NCBI GenBank assembly: GCA_017536845.1
Contig: JAFWCP010000468.1
Location: 1 to 17,435 of the forward strand
DNA from: Solobacterium sp.
GTDB lineage: Bacteria > Bacillota_I > Bacilli_A > Erysipelotrichales > Erysipelotrichaceae
Direction of reading: 5' to 3'
DNA: 17,435 nucleotides
Positions 1 through 6,500 of this stretch are shown piece by piece; position 1 is the first letter of the stretch; each line of letters opens with the position of its first letter. A program made the translations under genes and the position numbers. Below the pieces are notes generated by a model. That model made no database searches, was not told the origin of the DNA, and saw only the letters and a list, made by a program, of their open reading frames with translations.

Positions 1-71
1 CCCCAGAGATAAAGCAATCCCATGACCACCTCTGGTGCACAGAGGAATGAAATGAATACTTCATCATTCAC
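1..71 (-). CDS. Possible 5' end of an unidentified gene running off the left edge
   Basis: A GTG codon at 69-71 is preceded by a strong ribosome binding site (AAAGGAGG, about 5 nt spacing). It opens 23 codons that read to the window edge, starting MNDEVFISFLCAPEVV and continuing with a hydrophobic stretch. Two adjacent ATG codons at 62-67 lie in another frame, but their translation is rich in His, Ser and Trp and looks less like a protein, so I prefer the GTG. The product cannot be identified from 23 residues. The long hairpin-rich stretch upstream fits a 5' untranslated leader. The alternative is that the region is non-coding. Confidence 0.35.
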   Translation of the reverse strand, partial: MNDEVFISFLCAPEVVMGLLYLW

Positions 72-253
72 AGAGACCTCCTTTCCAGCGATGCATCGTG
101 GAAGAAGGTTTACAGAAAGACTCTGTTTTCCTTCGTTTCCGCATGCATCGCAATCGATATCATGCGTACACTCGGGAAAGGAAATCTGCAGGTATGCAGA
201 TGATCAGCAGAGCCGGTACAGGTGAACCCCATCGGCAGATTGCGCCGATGGGG
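72..253 (-). promoter_or_regulatory. Hairpin-rich leader or operator region
   Basis: Several inverted repeats are packed into 180 bp: 227-253 (10-bp perfect arms, 7-nt loop), 184-201 (7-bp arms, GGTA loop), 140-166 (6+4-bp interrupted stem) and 112-126 (5-bp arms). On the minus strand they precede the GTG at 71. The segment 143-151 is also complementary over 9 nt to 88-96, next to the ribosome binding site, so an alternative fold is possible. I do not recognise a known riboswitch or T-box core. The 227-253 palindrome spans the predicted transcription start and could instead be a repressor site. Confidence 0.35.
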
Positions 254-255
254 AT

Positions 256-283
256 ATCATAAGATGGAATATAAATGAATCAA
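256..283 (-). promoter_or_regulatory. Candidate sigma-A promoter for the leftmost gene
   Basis: On the minus strand, -35 TTGATT (278-283) and -10 TATGAT (256-261) are separated by 16 bp. The predicted start near 249 falls inside the 227-253 palindrome. The match to consensus is fair, and the promoter is inferred from sequence only. Confidence 0.35.
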
Positions 284-348
284 GATCAAATTGACAGAAA
301 TTCTGCAGGAAGGACTGCTGTCGGAAACAGGAAAAGTCCTGAACATGC

Positions 349-369
349 AAAAAGGTCCATGCGGACCTT
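349..369 (-). terminator. Terminator after the double AAA+ ATPase gene
   Basis: On the minus strand, AAGGTCC and GGACCTT form a 7-bp stem with loop GCAT. A short T-run follows directly. It lies just after the stop codon of the ATPase gene. Confidence 0.65.
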
Positions 370-370
370 C

Positions 371-2572
371 TTACTTGTTATTCTGCAGCTTGAGCAGTTC
401 CTCAAACGGGTTGACTTCCTTCTGCTTTGGCGGCTGGACCTTGATGGTGAAATCAAAGTCTTCCAGCAGCAGTTCCGTCATCTCGGCGGAAGGATCTTTG
501 ACGATCCTGCCGGCCTGTTTCAGGATGGCGTCTTCCACGACATTTCTGGCCAGACGGCCGTTGCCGGCTTCGGCAGCGTTGATGGACTGGACCTTGGTGA
601 AATATTCTTCCAGCGGGGCCAGGACATCTTCGGCAATCTTATAGCCTTTGGACTTTGCCTGGATGACGGCAATCTTGCGCAGTTCTTCACCGGTATAGTC
701 CGGGAAGTGGATCAGGTTCGGGAACCTGGACTTCAGGCCGGAGTTGGATTCCATGAAGACCGACATCTCCTTGCTGTAACCGGCGAGGATGACAATCAGG
801 TTGTCACGGTTGTCTTCCATGGCCTTGACGATGGTATCAATGCACTCCAGGCCGAAGCTGTCGTCCTTGCCTCTGTACAGGGAATAGGCTTCGTCGATGA
901 AGATGACGCCGCCGATGGCGGACTTGATGACCGACATGGTCAAAGGCGCTGTCTGGCCGACATACTGGGCGACAAGGTCGGCCCTGGTGACTTCCACCAG
1001 CTGGCCTTTGGTCAAGGCTCCGATGGCTTTCATGTAACGGGAAATCAGGCGGGCAATGGTTGTCTTGCCGGTGCCGGGGTTGCCGGTAAAGATCATATGC
1101 ATGGCCAGGGAAGCAGTCTTCATGCCCTGCTCTCTGCGGCGCTGCTGGATGGCGATATGCGACTGCAGGGAACGGATATAGGACTTGACCATATCCAGGC
1201 CGACGATTTCATCAAGCGCGGCATTGACCTCGTTGATTTCCTCTTCACTGTTCTTCGAACGGGACAGGATGAAATCCCTGTCATGCACGTTCACCAGCGG
1301 CTTGTCTTCCTTGACCACGGCTTCGATTTCCTCACCATGGCCCAACCCTTCGTTCAGCACGACATGGGACAGGGAAACATAGAAGTCATAGTACAGGTCG
1401 GAAATGGAATCCGCACCGCCCGTCTTGTCGTAATGGTCCTTGACCCACTGTTTCACCGGGGGCAGGACGTTCATCCTGATGCGAAGGTTTTCCTGCGCCT
1501 TGGTGATCAGGGCATCGGTTTCCTTGTCAATCAGCATCTTCACACTTGCCTCGTCCAGTGCTTTGGTTGTAACGGTATCCATGACATGGTACATGAAGTC
1601 TGCACCGAAGGAATCCTGTACCTTGGATGCTGAACCGGTGGTGATGAAGATCAGGTATTTGCCGGCAGCGGACAAAGAGTCCACAGCATCCTTGACCAGG
1701 CCGGTCTGCGCTTCCACGAGCATGCCCTTGGACAGGACATAGCGCTTGGAAAGGGTGACCGAGCCGGTTGTGGCCAGGGAGTCCACCATCCTCAGGAAGG
1801 ACGGGAACCCGCTTTCAAAGTTTTCAAAGCAGATGACCGAACCGGGTGAGGAAATGGCCTCATACAGGTCCTGCAGGAAGATCTGTTCCTGGGCGCCGCT
1901 TGTATAGCGGGACATGTCAATGGTTGATACTTCCCCGGACAGGAAGATGGTCTTCTCGTACAGGGAACTGGAAATCTGGATGACAGCCTGGTGTTTGCCG
2001 GAACCGCGCGGGCCGGCCAGCAGGATGACATTCTTCGGAGCACCTTCCTTTTCGCCCATGACAAACGGACGGCGGAAGGCGATGACCAGCTGGCGCATGG
2101 CATCGGCCTGGCCGACGATCTTCTGGTTGAGGACAGCCTGGATTTCATCAAACACGGCAGCCGAATCAAAGTCCTTAAGCGGTTCTTTCTTCTCTTCCCG
2201 CGGCGCAACGCCGTAATCCATATGCAGTTCCTTTTCCAGAGCGTCAAGATCCACGGCTGCATCAGGATAGTATGTATTCAGGTCGTTGACGGTTGTCTGC
2301 ACATCCATCAGGGAAGGATCGACGGGCTTGGGCTTGCGCATTTCATTGGCCATGTCTTCAAGATCCTTCTTCTGCTTCTGCAGGATCCTGTTCAGCTCAT
2401 CAAGCGCATTGCCGGCTGTCTTGAGGATATCGTTGGACTTTTCTTCCTTCTCCTTCACCGCTTCGGTTGTCAGGACAATATCTTCAGCCGTCTTGTCCTT
2501 TTCATACGCCCGCGGCTTGTTCATGACCTCGTTCCAGAGTCTTTCTTTTTCTTCTCTTCTTTTATCAGACAT
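371..2572 (-). CDS. Double AAA+ ATPase, ClpB-D2-like module plus SpoVK/CbbX-like module
   Basis: The protein has 733 aa and no signal peptide, so it is probably cytosolic. Residues 1-130 are charged and probably partly coiled coil. The first AAA+ module (about 140-420) has the ClpB-type entry IVGQADAM and a Walker A GPRGSGKH with Lys193. Its Walker B reads ICFENF (Glu250-Asn251), lacking the Asp-Glu pair, so it is probably poor at hydrolysis. The second module (about 450-720) is intact: Walker A GNPGTGKTT (Lys503), Walker B VIFIDEAYSL (Asp560-Glu561) and an arginine-finger segment GLKSRFPN. It belongs to the SpoVK/CbbX group of remodelling ATPases. The gene starts 3 nt after the XpaC-family gene, with GGGGGA as ribosome binding site, so the two products probably work together at the membrane. 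The substrate is unknown. Confidence 0.85.
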   Translation of the reverse strand: MSDKRREEKERLWNEVMNKPRAYEKDKTAEDIVLTTEAVKEKEEKSNDILKTAGNALDELNRILQKQKKDLEDMANEMRKPKPVDPSLMDVQTTVNDLNTYYPDAAVDLDALEKELHMDYGVAPREEKKEPLKDFDSAAVFDEIQAVLNQKIVGQADAMRQLVIAFRRPFVMGEKEGAPKNVILLAGPRGSGKHQAVIQISSSLYEKTIFLSGEVSTIDMSRYTSGAQEQIFLQDLYEAISSPGSVICFENFESGFPSFLRMVDSLATTGSVTLSKRYVLSKGMLVEAQTGLVKDAVDSLSAAGKYLIFITTGSASKVQDSFGADFMYHVMDTVTTKALDEASVKMLIDKETDALITKAQENLRIRMNVLPPVKQWVKDHYDKTGGADSISDLYYDFYVSLSHVVLNEGLGHGEEIEAVVKEDKPLVNVHDRDFILSRSKNSEEEINEVNAALDEIVGLDMVKSYIRSLQSHIAIQQRRREQGMKTASLAMHMIFTGNPGTGKTTIARLISRYMKAIGALTKGQLVEVTRADLVAQYVGQTAPLTMSVIKSAIGGVIFIDEAYSLYRGKDDSFGLECIDTIVKAMEDNRDNLIVILAGYSKEMSVFMESNSGLKSRFPNLIHFPDYTGEELRKIAVIQAKSKGYKIAEDVLAPLEEYFTKVQSINAAEAGNGRLARNVVEDAILKQAGRIVKDPSAEMTELLLEDFDFTIKVQPPKQKEVNPFEELLKLQNNK

Positions 2573-2575
2573 CTC

Positions 2576-3574
2576 TTATTCCCCCAGTTTTCTACCCAGG
2601 CGGCCTTCATTGGTCAGGCCGTCTTTCTGCAGCACTGCTTCGAGAGTGGAAATATCAGCCGAGAGGTTGATGAAATCCTGGTCGGTCATGCTGGAGATAA
2701 TGGTTTTCATGGCGTCGTTGATCAGGACGATGGTCCGGCCCAGACGCTGTTTTGTCGCTTCGTAGTTCGGGTCTGTCTTGGCTGCCTGCAGATTGTCATA
2801 CTGGGTCAGGATCCTGACCAGGATCGGCAGGTAGTATTCATAAAGCTTCTTCAGCTTGTCACGGGAATCAGGGAACTTCTCTTCCAGGATCTGGATCTGT
2901 TTCAGCAGGGCTGCGGTTTCATACAGCCCGTTGGAAATCTCCTCGTCGGGAATGTTGTTGTTGAGCTGGGTGATCTGTTCCAGGAACTCCTGGGAACCCG
3001 GCTTCTTTTCTTCCACAACCGGCTCGGGCTCCGGCTCCGGCTGGGCATGCACCTGGGGTGCCTGTTCCCTTGCCTCAACGTCGATGACCGGCTCCTGCGG
3101 CGTCTCGTTGAGTTCGGCAATGCGGATCATCTCATCCAGGATTTCATTGTAGGAATCCGGATAGCTGCGGCCAAAGTCGCTTAAGGAACTGATCATGCTG
3201 TTGTTGCGGTAGACATCCAGGGATGCCAGTGACGCATATCTTGTGCCTCTGATCCGCAGGTCAAAGCTGTTGCCCAGACGGATGCTGTCATGGGTGCGGA
3301 ACCAGTTCCGCAGATAAACATTCACCCGCGCCATCTGGGCCGGGGTATATCTCGTTCTGCCCGCCGTCCGGTAGTAGTCACCGGTGCGTGTATAGCTGCG
3401 GGCATAATTCATGGAACGTTCTTCCTCACGCTTATTCGAGGATTTCACAGCCCCGTACGTGATCATCGCAACGATTCCCAGTATTATCATCAGTGGTAAT
3501 AAGCCATCCAGTCCAATAAAGATGAAGATGAACAGCACCCACCAATAATCGCCTACGCCTCTCCTTCTTTTCAT
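2576..3574 (-). CDS. XpaC-family membrane protein
   Basis: The protein has 332 aa. The N-terminus has two closely spaced hydrophobic segments (about 11-25 and 26-43) that anchor it in the membrane. A Glu/Pro-rich linker lies near 175-195. The helical C-terminal part (about 205-330), with the segment YEYYLPILVRILTQY and the late motif LEAVLQKDGL, matches my recollection of the XpaC family (named for 5-bromo-4-chloroindolyl phosphate hydrolysis; real biochemical role unclear). Such proteins are often neighbours of envelope-stress or toxic-anion-resistance genes. The ribosome binding site is a moderate GAGGT. It is the first gene of an operon with the AAA+ ATPase, which suggests the pair forms a membrane-associated ATPase system. 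Confidence 0.75.
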   Translation of the reverse strand: MKRRRGVGDYWWVLFIFIFIGLDGLLPLMIILGIVAMITYGAVKSSNKREEERSMNYARSYTRTGDYYRTAGRTRYTPAQMARVNVYLRNWFRTHDSIRLGNSFDLRIRGTRYASLASLDVYRNNSMISSLSDFGRSYPDSYNEILDEMIRIAELNETPQEPVIDVEAREQAPQVHAQPEPEPEPVVEEKKPGSQEFLEQITQLNNNIPDEEISNGLYETAALLKQIQILEEKFPDSRDKLKKLYEYYLPILVRILTQYDNLQAAKTDPNYEATKQRLGRTIVLINDAMKTIISSMTDQDFINLSADISTLEAVLQKDGLTNEGRLGRKLGE

Positions 3575-3600
3575 TTACTTACCTCGATAAACACTTCCCT

Positions 3601-3609
3601 ATTATAACA
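3601..3609 (-). promoter_or_regulatory. Extended -10 promoter of the XpaC-AAA+ operon
   Basis: The minus strand reads TGTTATAAT, an extended -10 element (TGn plus perfect TATAAT), 27 bp before the ATG of the XpaC-family gene. I see no good -35, which is usual for extended -10 promoters. Confidence 0.6.
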
Positions 3610-3641
3610 TAATGGGTGATTCTTGTTTTTATGTCCTGCCG

Positions 3642-3669
3642 AAAAAACACAGAGTCCAAAGACTCTGCG
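3642..3669 (-). terminator. Terminator after the cupin gene
   Basis: On the minus strand, CGCAGAGTC pairs with GACTCTGTG (one G-T pair, TTTG loop) and six Ts follow. It sits directly after the cupin stop codon and separates that unit from the XpaC operon. Confidence 0.85.
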
Positions 3670-4323
3670 TCAGCGATAATCAGGATCATGGATGTCAAGC
3701 AGCACGGCCTTCAGTTTTGTGTCTGCCGTCAGGCGGTACGTACCGCCGGCAGCGTTGAAGACAGTGCCGGCCGATACCTGTTCCGTATCCTTCTGCGTGA
3801 TGATCTTCCCCCTGCCTTCCAGCACCAGCAGCATCACCTTCTGGCTGACTTTCCTTTCCTCGCCAGACACACCGGCATCATACGATTCCAGGTACAGGTC
3901 GGCATTGGGGTCGTCAATCAGTGATACCCTGTATTCACCGTTCTGGCGGAAGGATATCATGCTTGCAAACGGCAGGACCGCCCCTGCGGCAAGCAATGCC
4001 CCTACGTTTGAGGTATTGGGGAAGATGAATTCCGTAAATACCGCATCTTCATCCGCATGGAAGCCCATCAGGACATTGGCAGGACGGATGTAAAGATCCC
4101 CCTGCTTCAGTTCATAAGATGTCTGGTTCTCGTTGTAAACGCCTGTGACCTTGCCTTCGTCAATATAGTATGCGGCATGGTGGTTCAGCCTTTCCGGTGA
4201 AATCTCCGTGCCGGCCCCCATGGAATAATAGGTCATGACGTAGCCGTAATTATCATAAATCGTATTCGAAACAACGCTCTGCTGAATCGGCCTGTTCAGG
4301 ACAGCGGGTTTATATATCTTCAT
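3670..4323 (-). CDS. Two-domain cupin protein encoded with the MocR-like regulator
   Basis: The protein has 217 aa from the ATG at 4323, chosen because AAGGAGG lies at good spacing; an in-frame start 19 codons upstream has no such site. Two beta-rich cupin-like halves cover about 45-105 and 160-215. In the first half, HHAAYYIDEG and GDLYIRPANVLMGFH resemble the two cupin motifs, but the usual HxH...E ligand set is incomplete. The second half (VMLLVLEGRGKII) has no histidines. Metal-dependent catalysis is therefore doubtful, and ligand binding or sensing is possible. The start overlaps the end of the MocR-like gene by 14 nt, so the two are translated from one mRNA and probably act in one pathway. 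Substrate unknown. Confidence 0.7.
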   Translation of the reverse strand: MKIYKPAVLNRPIQQSVVSNTIYDNYGYVMTYYSMGAGTEISPERLNHHAAYYIDEGKVTGVYNENQTSYELKQGDLYIRPANVLMGFHADEDAVFTEFIFPNTSNVGALLAAGAVLPFASMISFRQNGEYRVSLIDDPNADLYLESYDAGVSGEERKVSQKVMLLVLEGRGKIITQKDTEQVSAGTVFNAAGGTYRLTADTKLKAVLLDIHDPDYR

Positions 4324-5386
4324 TCTGACGCCTCCTTCTTGCCCTGACCCGGTTGATATGCCGCTCAAAACTGCCGTCATTCAGCAGCGTTGCCAGCAGC
4401 AGCTGTGAGAAGGTGGATACCGTATTGGAACAGAAGGAAATCCGCTCCCGGTACAGTTCTGTATTCCGGTCAGGCAGGATCATGTAGCCTACCCGCATGC
4501 CCGGTGATATCGTTCTTGTGAACGTATTCATGTAAATTACCCGGCTGCTGTCCAGAGCATACAGGGTCACCACCGGCTTGGCGGCAACAGAGAATTCCGA
4601 ATCATAGTCATCTTCGACGATGATGCCGTCACGCTCTTTTGCCCAGGCGATGTATTCCTTCCGCTTTTCCATATCGGCGGTAGAGCCGGAAGGATAGCTG
4701 TGATACGGGGTGACGTGCAGGACGCCTGCCCTTGTCCGCCGCAGTTCTTCGCTCAGGATGCCGTTTTCATCCATCTTCAGATAATCCAGTGTCAGGTCAT
4801 TGCTTAAATATATGGAACGGATCTTTTCATAGGAAGGATCTTCAATTGCAAAGATCTTCTCTTCCTTCAGCATATGCACCACCAGGGTATAGAGGTATTC
4901 CGCCCCAGACCCGATGACCACCTGGTCTTCCCGGATATGAATGCCCCGGGAACGTGCCAGATAGGAAACAACAGCCTTTTTCAAGGCCGTATTCCCCAGC
5001 GGGTCGGAACGTTCCATGACTGCTTCTCCATAGTCGGTCAAGACCCGTCTGGCGGTTCTGGCAAAGACCGAATACGGAAAGGCATCATCCTGGCTGCCCG
5101 GGCTTGCAACTACCGTTGACTCGTGGGCACTGGCAAACAGGGTGTCTTTCTGATAGATGACAAAGTAGCCCTGTCTTTCCCTTGGCTCGATATAGCCTTC
5201 ATCTGTCAGAAGGTCATATGTATGCTCAATCGTGCTGAGGCTGTAGCCCGTTTCCATTGAGGTCACCCGCTTGGAAGGCAGTTTTTCCCCGTATGGGTAG
5301 ACGCCGGATTTGATGTCTTCCCGGATAAAGGTATAGAGCTGTTCGTAGACAGGCTCTTTTCTGCTTTCGTCGATCGGGTACCTCAT
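4310..5386 (-). CDS. MocR/PdxR-like GntR regulator without PLP lysine and C-terminal domain
   Basis: The protein has 358 aa, while MocR proteins are usually about 450-490. Residues 11-75 are a GntR winged helix (EPVYEQLYTFIREDIKSG, then LTDEGYIEPRERQGYFV). Residues about 100-340 follow the fold-type I aminotransferase pattern: DPLGNTALKKAVVSYL, GSGAEYLYTLV, HVTPYHSYPSG and the pyridine-N-binding EDDYDSEF (Asp259-Asp260). In the expected Schiff-base motif (usually TFSKT) it reads TFTRT, with Arg291 (codon AGA) in place of Lys. The chain ends soon after ERHINRVRARRR, so the small C-terminal subdomain is absent. A frameshift is unlikely because the cupin gene begins within the last 14 nt. It probably still binds DNA; PLP aldimine formation should be impossible. 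There is no ribosome binding site before the ATG. Confidence 0.85.
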   Translation of the reverse strand: MRYPIDESRKEPVYEQLYTFIREDIKSGVYPYGEKLPSKRVTSMETGYSLSTIEHTYDLLTDEGYIEPRERQGYFVIYQKDTLFASAHESTVVASPGSQDDAFPYSVFARTARRVLTDYGEAVMERSDPLGNTALKKAVVSYLARSRGIHIREDQVVIGSGAEYLYTLVVHMLKEEKIFAIEDPSYEKIRSIYLSNDLTLDYLKMDENGILSEELRRTRAGVLHVTPYHSYPSGSTADMEKRKEYIAWAKERDGIIVEDDYDSEFSVAAKPVVTLYALDSSRVIYMNTFTRTISPGMRVGYMILPDRNTELYRERISFCSNTVSTFSQLLLATLLNDGSFERHINRVRARRRRQNEDI

Positions 5387-5387
5387 A

Positions 5388-5428
5388 AAATGATTATTCC
5401 ATCAGTTTTTCAAAAACGCAAATCATTT
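5388..5428 (-). promoter_or_regulatory. MocR-like gene promoter with nested inverted repeats, possibly leaderless
   Basis: On the minus strand, -35 TTGCGT (5416-5421) and -10 AATAAT (5393-5398) are 17 bp apart. Only 6 nt separate the -10 from the ATG at 5386, so transcription should start at or next to the start codon. A perfect 13-bp palindrome, GTTTTTCAAAAAC (5405-5417), fills most of the spacer. An outer repeat AAATGATT / AATCATTT (5388-5395 and 5421-5428) overlaps both promoter hexamers. This layout fits autoregulation by the product. A further repeat GTAAG-CT-CTTAC lies upstream at 5436-5447. I see no gene between 5448 and 5586. Confidence 0.5.
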
Positions 5429-5586
5429 AAATCAAGTAAGCTCTTACATGAGTAAAAAAAGGCACATTGTTCCGCATTCTGTCCCTGTCCGGCAGTGTTC
5501 AGAATGGAGATTCTCTTCCGGCAGAAGTGCTTTTTCTGATCAGATGATTGCTGTCATCCTGCAGCTTTCAGAACCGGCATTCATCG

Positions 5587-5624
5587 AAAAAAGCAGAAAA
5601 CCGGGGAATGGACCAGAGATCTGC
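5587..5624 (-). terminator. Terminator after the zincin-like gene
   Basis: On the minus strand, GCAGA pairs with TCTGC and an inner CTGG pairs with CCGG, separated by a symmetric 3-nt internal loop. Six Ts follow. It begins 12 nt after the stop codon of the gene at 5637-6182. The interrupted stem makes it less certain than the other terminators. Confidence 0.5.
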
Positions 5625-5636
5625 CGCTTGGCTTCT

Positions 5637-6182
5637 TCACGGATTACATGATTTTATTTTTTCATCGATCATTGAGAAAACGGAATCATACTGTTCAGGT
5701 GTAACCGGATGACAAGGACGGCAAAACCTGTACAGTTCCCGCAGACCTTCGGAATCACCATATGCTTTCCTGACCTGTTCGTAAGCAAACTGATTCGCAT
5801 CAGCTTCATATGGCTGGCCAAGATACAGAGCCGTAAATACTTCTTCGCCGCCGTCCAGTTTACATTCCAGGTATTCTCCATCAACCAGCTTATAGCATGT
5901 GCCGTCATACATGATGACATAAGCCAGGCTTCTTCTGATCTCTTCACTGAATCGTTCCGGGCGAAGATACTGTGAAGCATGCCTTAATTTGTGAAACATG
6001 AAAAATGCCTTTTCGTAATCAGGCGCTTCGCACAATCGCTCCGCATGAATGTATACCGTTCTGGATGCCGGATCAAATGTCCCGTTTGCCTCTTCATAGC
6101 CTGGCGGCATATCGAACGATAATTTCAGATCCAGGTTCTCATCCATGCAGTATTCGTCAAAACACTTTCTGTAATCAAACAT
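5637..6182 (-). CDS. Small zincin-like (ImmA/IrrE-type) protein with a broken HExxH motif
   Basis: The protein has 181 aa from the ATG at 6182, chosen for the AGGAGA site 8 nt upstream. The frame stays open to a TTG at 6290, but no ribosome binding site supports the longer form. The segment AFFMFHKLRHASQYL (His64, His68) sits where ImmA/IrrE-type metallopeptidases carry HELRHxxQ, and the later PYEADANQFA (Glu126) resembles their E-x-x-A-N-x-F-A third-ligand segment. The catalytic Glu is replaced by Lys65 (codon AAA). The two His and the later Glu remain, so the metal site could survive without peptidase activity. No signal peptide is visible. It is a single-gene unit with its own promoter and terminator. 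The family assignment is by motif only. Confidence 0.6.
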   Translation of the reverse strand: MFDYRKCFDEYCMDENLDLKLSFDMPPGYEEANGTFDPASRTVYIHAERLCEAPDYEKAFFMFHKLRHASQYLRPERFSEEIRRSLAYVIMYDGTCYKLVDGEYLECKLDGGEEVFTALYLGQPYEADANQFAYEQVRKAYGDSEGLRELYRFCRPCHPVTPEQYDSVFSMIDEKIKSCNP

Positions 6183-6500
6183 CAGCTGTTCTCCTGCATA
6201 TATCAGTTTCTCTGCGTGAATAATACCAGCACTTCTGCCGTATTCCGGTTCCATCAGGCAGTATACAGAATGATGATTCTCTTTAGGCAATTGCTGCTGA
6301 TTGCATTCCTATCAGTGTCATAGTGCACAAATTGCATTACGAACAGAACGGCATTACCTGATCGGTTGCATGAATTGTTCTTAGTCAGCTTAGATTTAAT
6401 ACATTTTATCAAGTACAAGTGTCAGACCTTTATGACTTCCGCTTGAATCAGAAAAAGCCCATATGACCTGCCGTTTCTCTTGCAGATAATGAAATGATCT
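6183..6500. other. 318-bp intergenic region with a long leader for the zincin-like gene
   Basis: No convincing gene is seen on either strand. It holds the candidate promoter at 6396-6425 and about 200 nt of transcribed leader before the ATG at 6182. An in-frame extension without stops covers 6183-6290 and starts with TTG, so part of the leader might be coding. After the mgtC stop codon, an imperfect hairpin near 6450-6478 (AGAAACGGC against GCTTTTTCT) could be a weak terminator. Confidence 0.4.
6396..6425 (-). promoter_or_regulatory. Candidate promoter of the zincin-like gene
   Basis: On the minus strand, -35 CTGACA (6420-6425, five of six consensus bases) and -10 TATTAA (6396-6401) are 18 bp apart. 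The predicted start near 6389 gives a leader of about 207 nt. Confidence 0.4.

Noticed and set aside
22..225. 67-codon open frame on the plus strand ending just before the 227-253 hairpin
   Set aside because: It has no ribosome binding site and a composition unlike a protein, and it conflicts with the better-supported minus-strand start at 71.
290..312. Plus-strand TTGACA as a -35 element
   Set aside because: No -10 is found 16-18 bp downstream and no plus-strand gene follows.
275..1633. 452-codon open frame on the plus strand
   Set aside because: It lies wholly opposite the AAA+ ATPase gene, whose motifs prove the minus frame. It has a His/Gln/Asp-rich low-quality composition typical of an antisense shadow, and no ribosome binding site.
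1991..3184. 397-codon open frame on the plus strand
   Set aside because: It is antisense to the ATPase and XpaC genes, spans both, and has no recognisable domain.
4324..4380. 19-codon N-terminal extension of the cupin
   Set aside because: It lies inside the MocR-like gene and lacks a ribosome binding site, while the ATG at 4323 has AAGGAGG.
5448..5651. 67-codon open frame on the plus strand after the MocR promoter
   Set aside because: It has no ribosome binding site and no domain, and it runs through the minus-strand terminator and the end of the zincin-like gene.
6450..6478. Terminator after the mgtC pair
   Set aside because: The stem is imperfect and its T-run is part of the stem; mentioned only within the intergenic entry.
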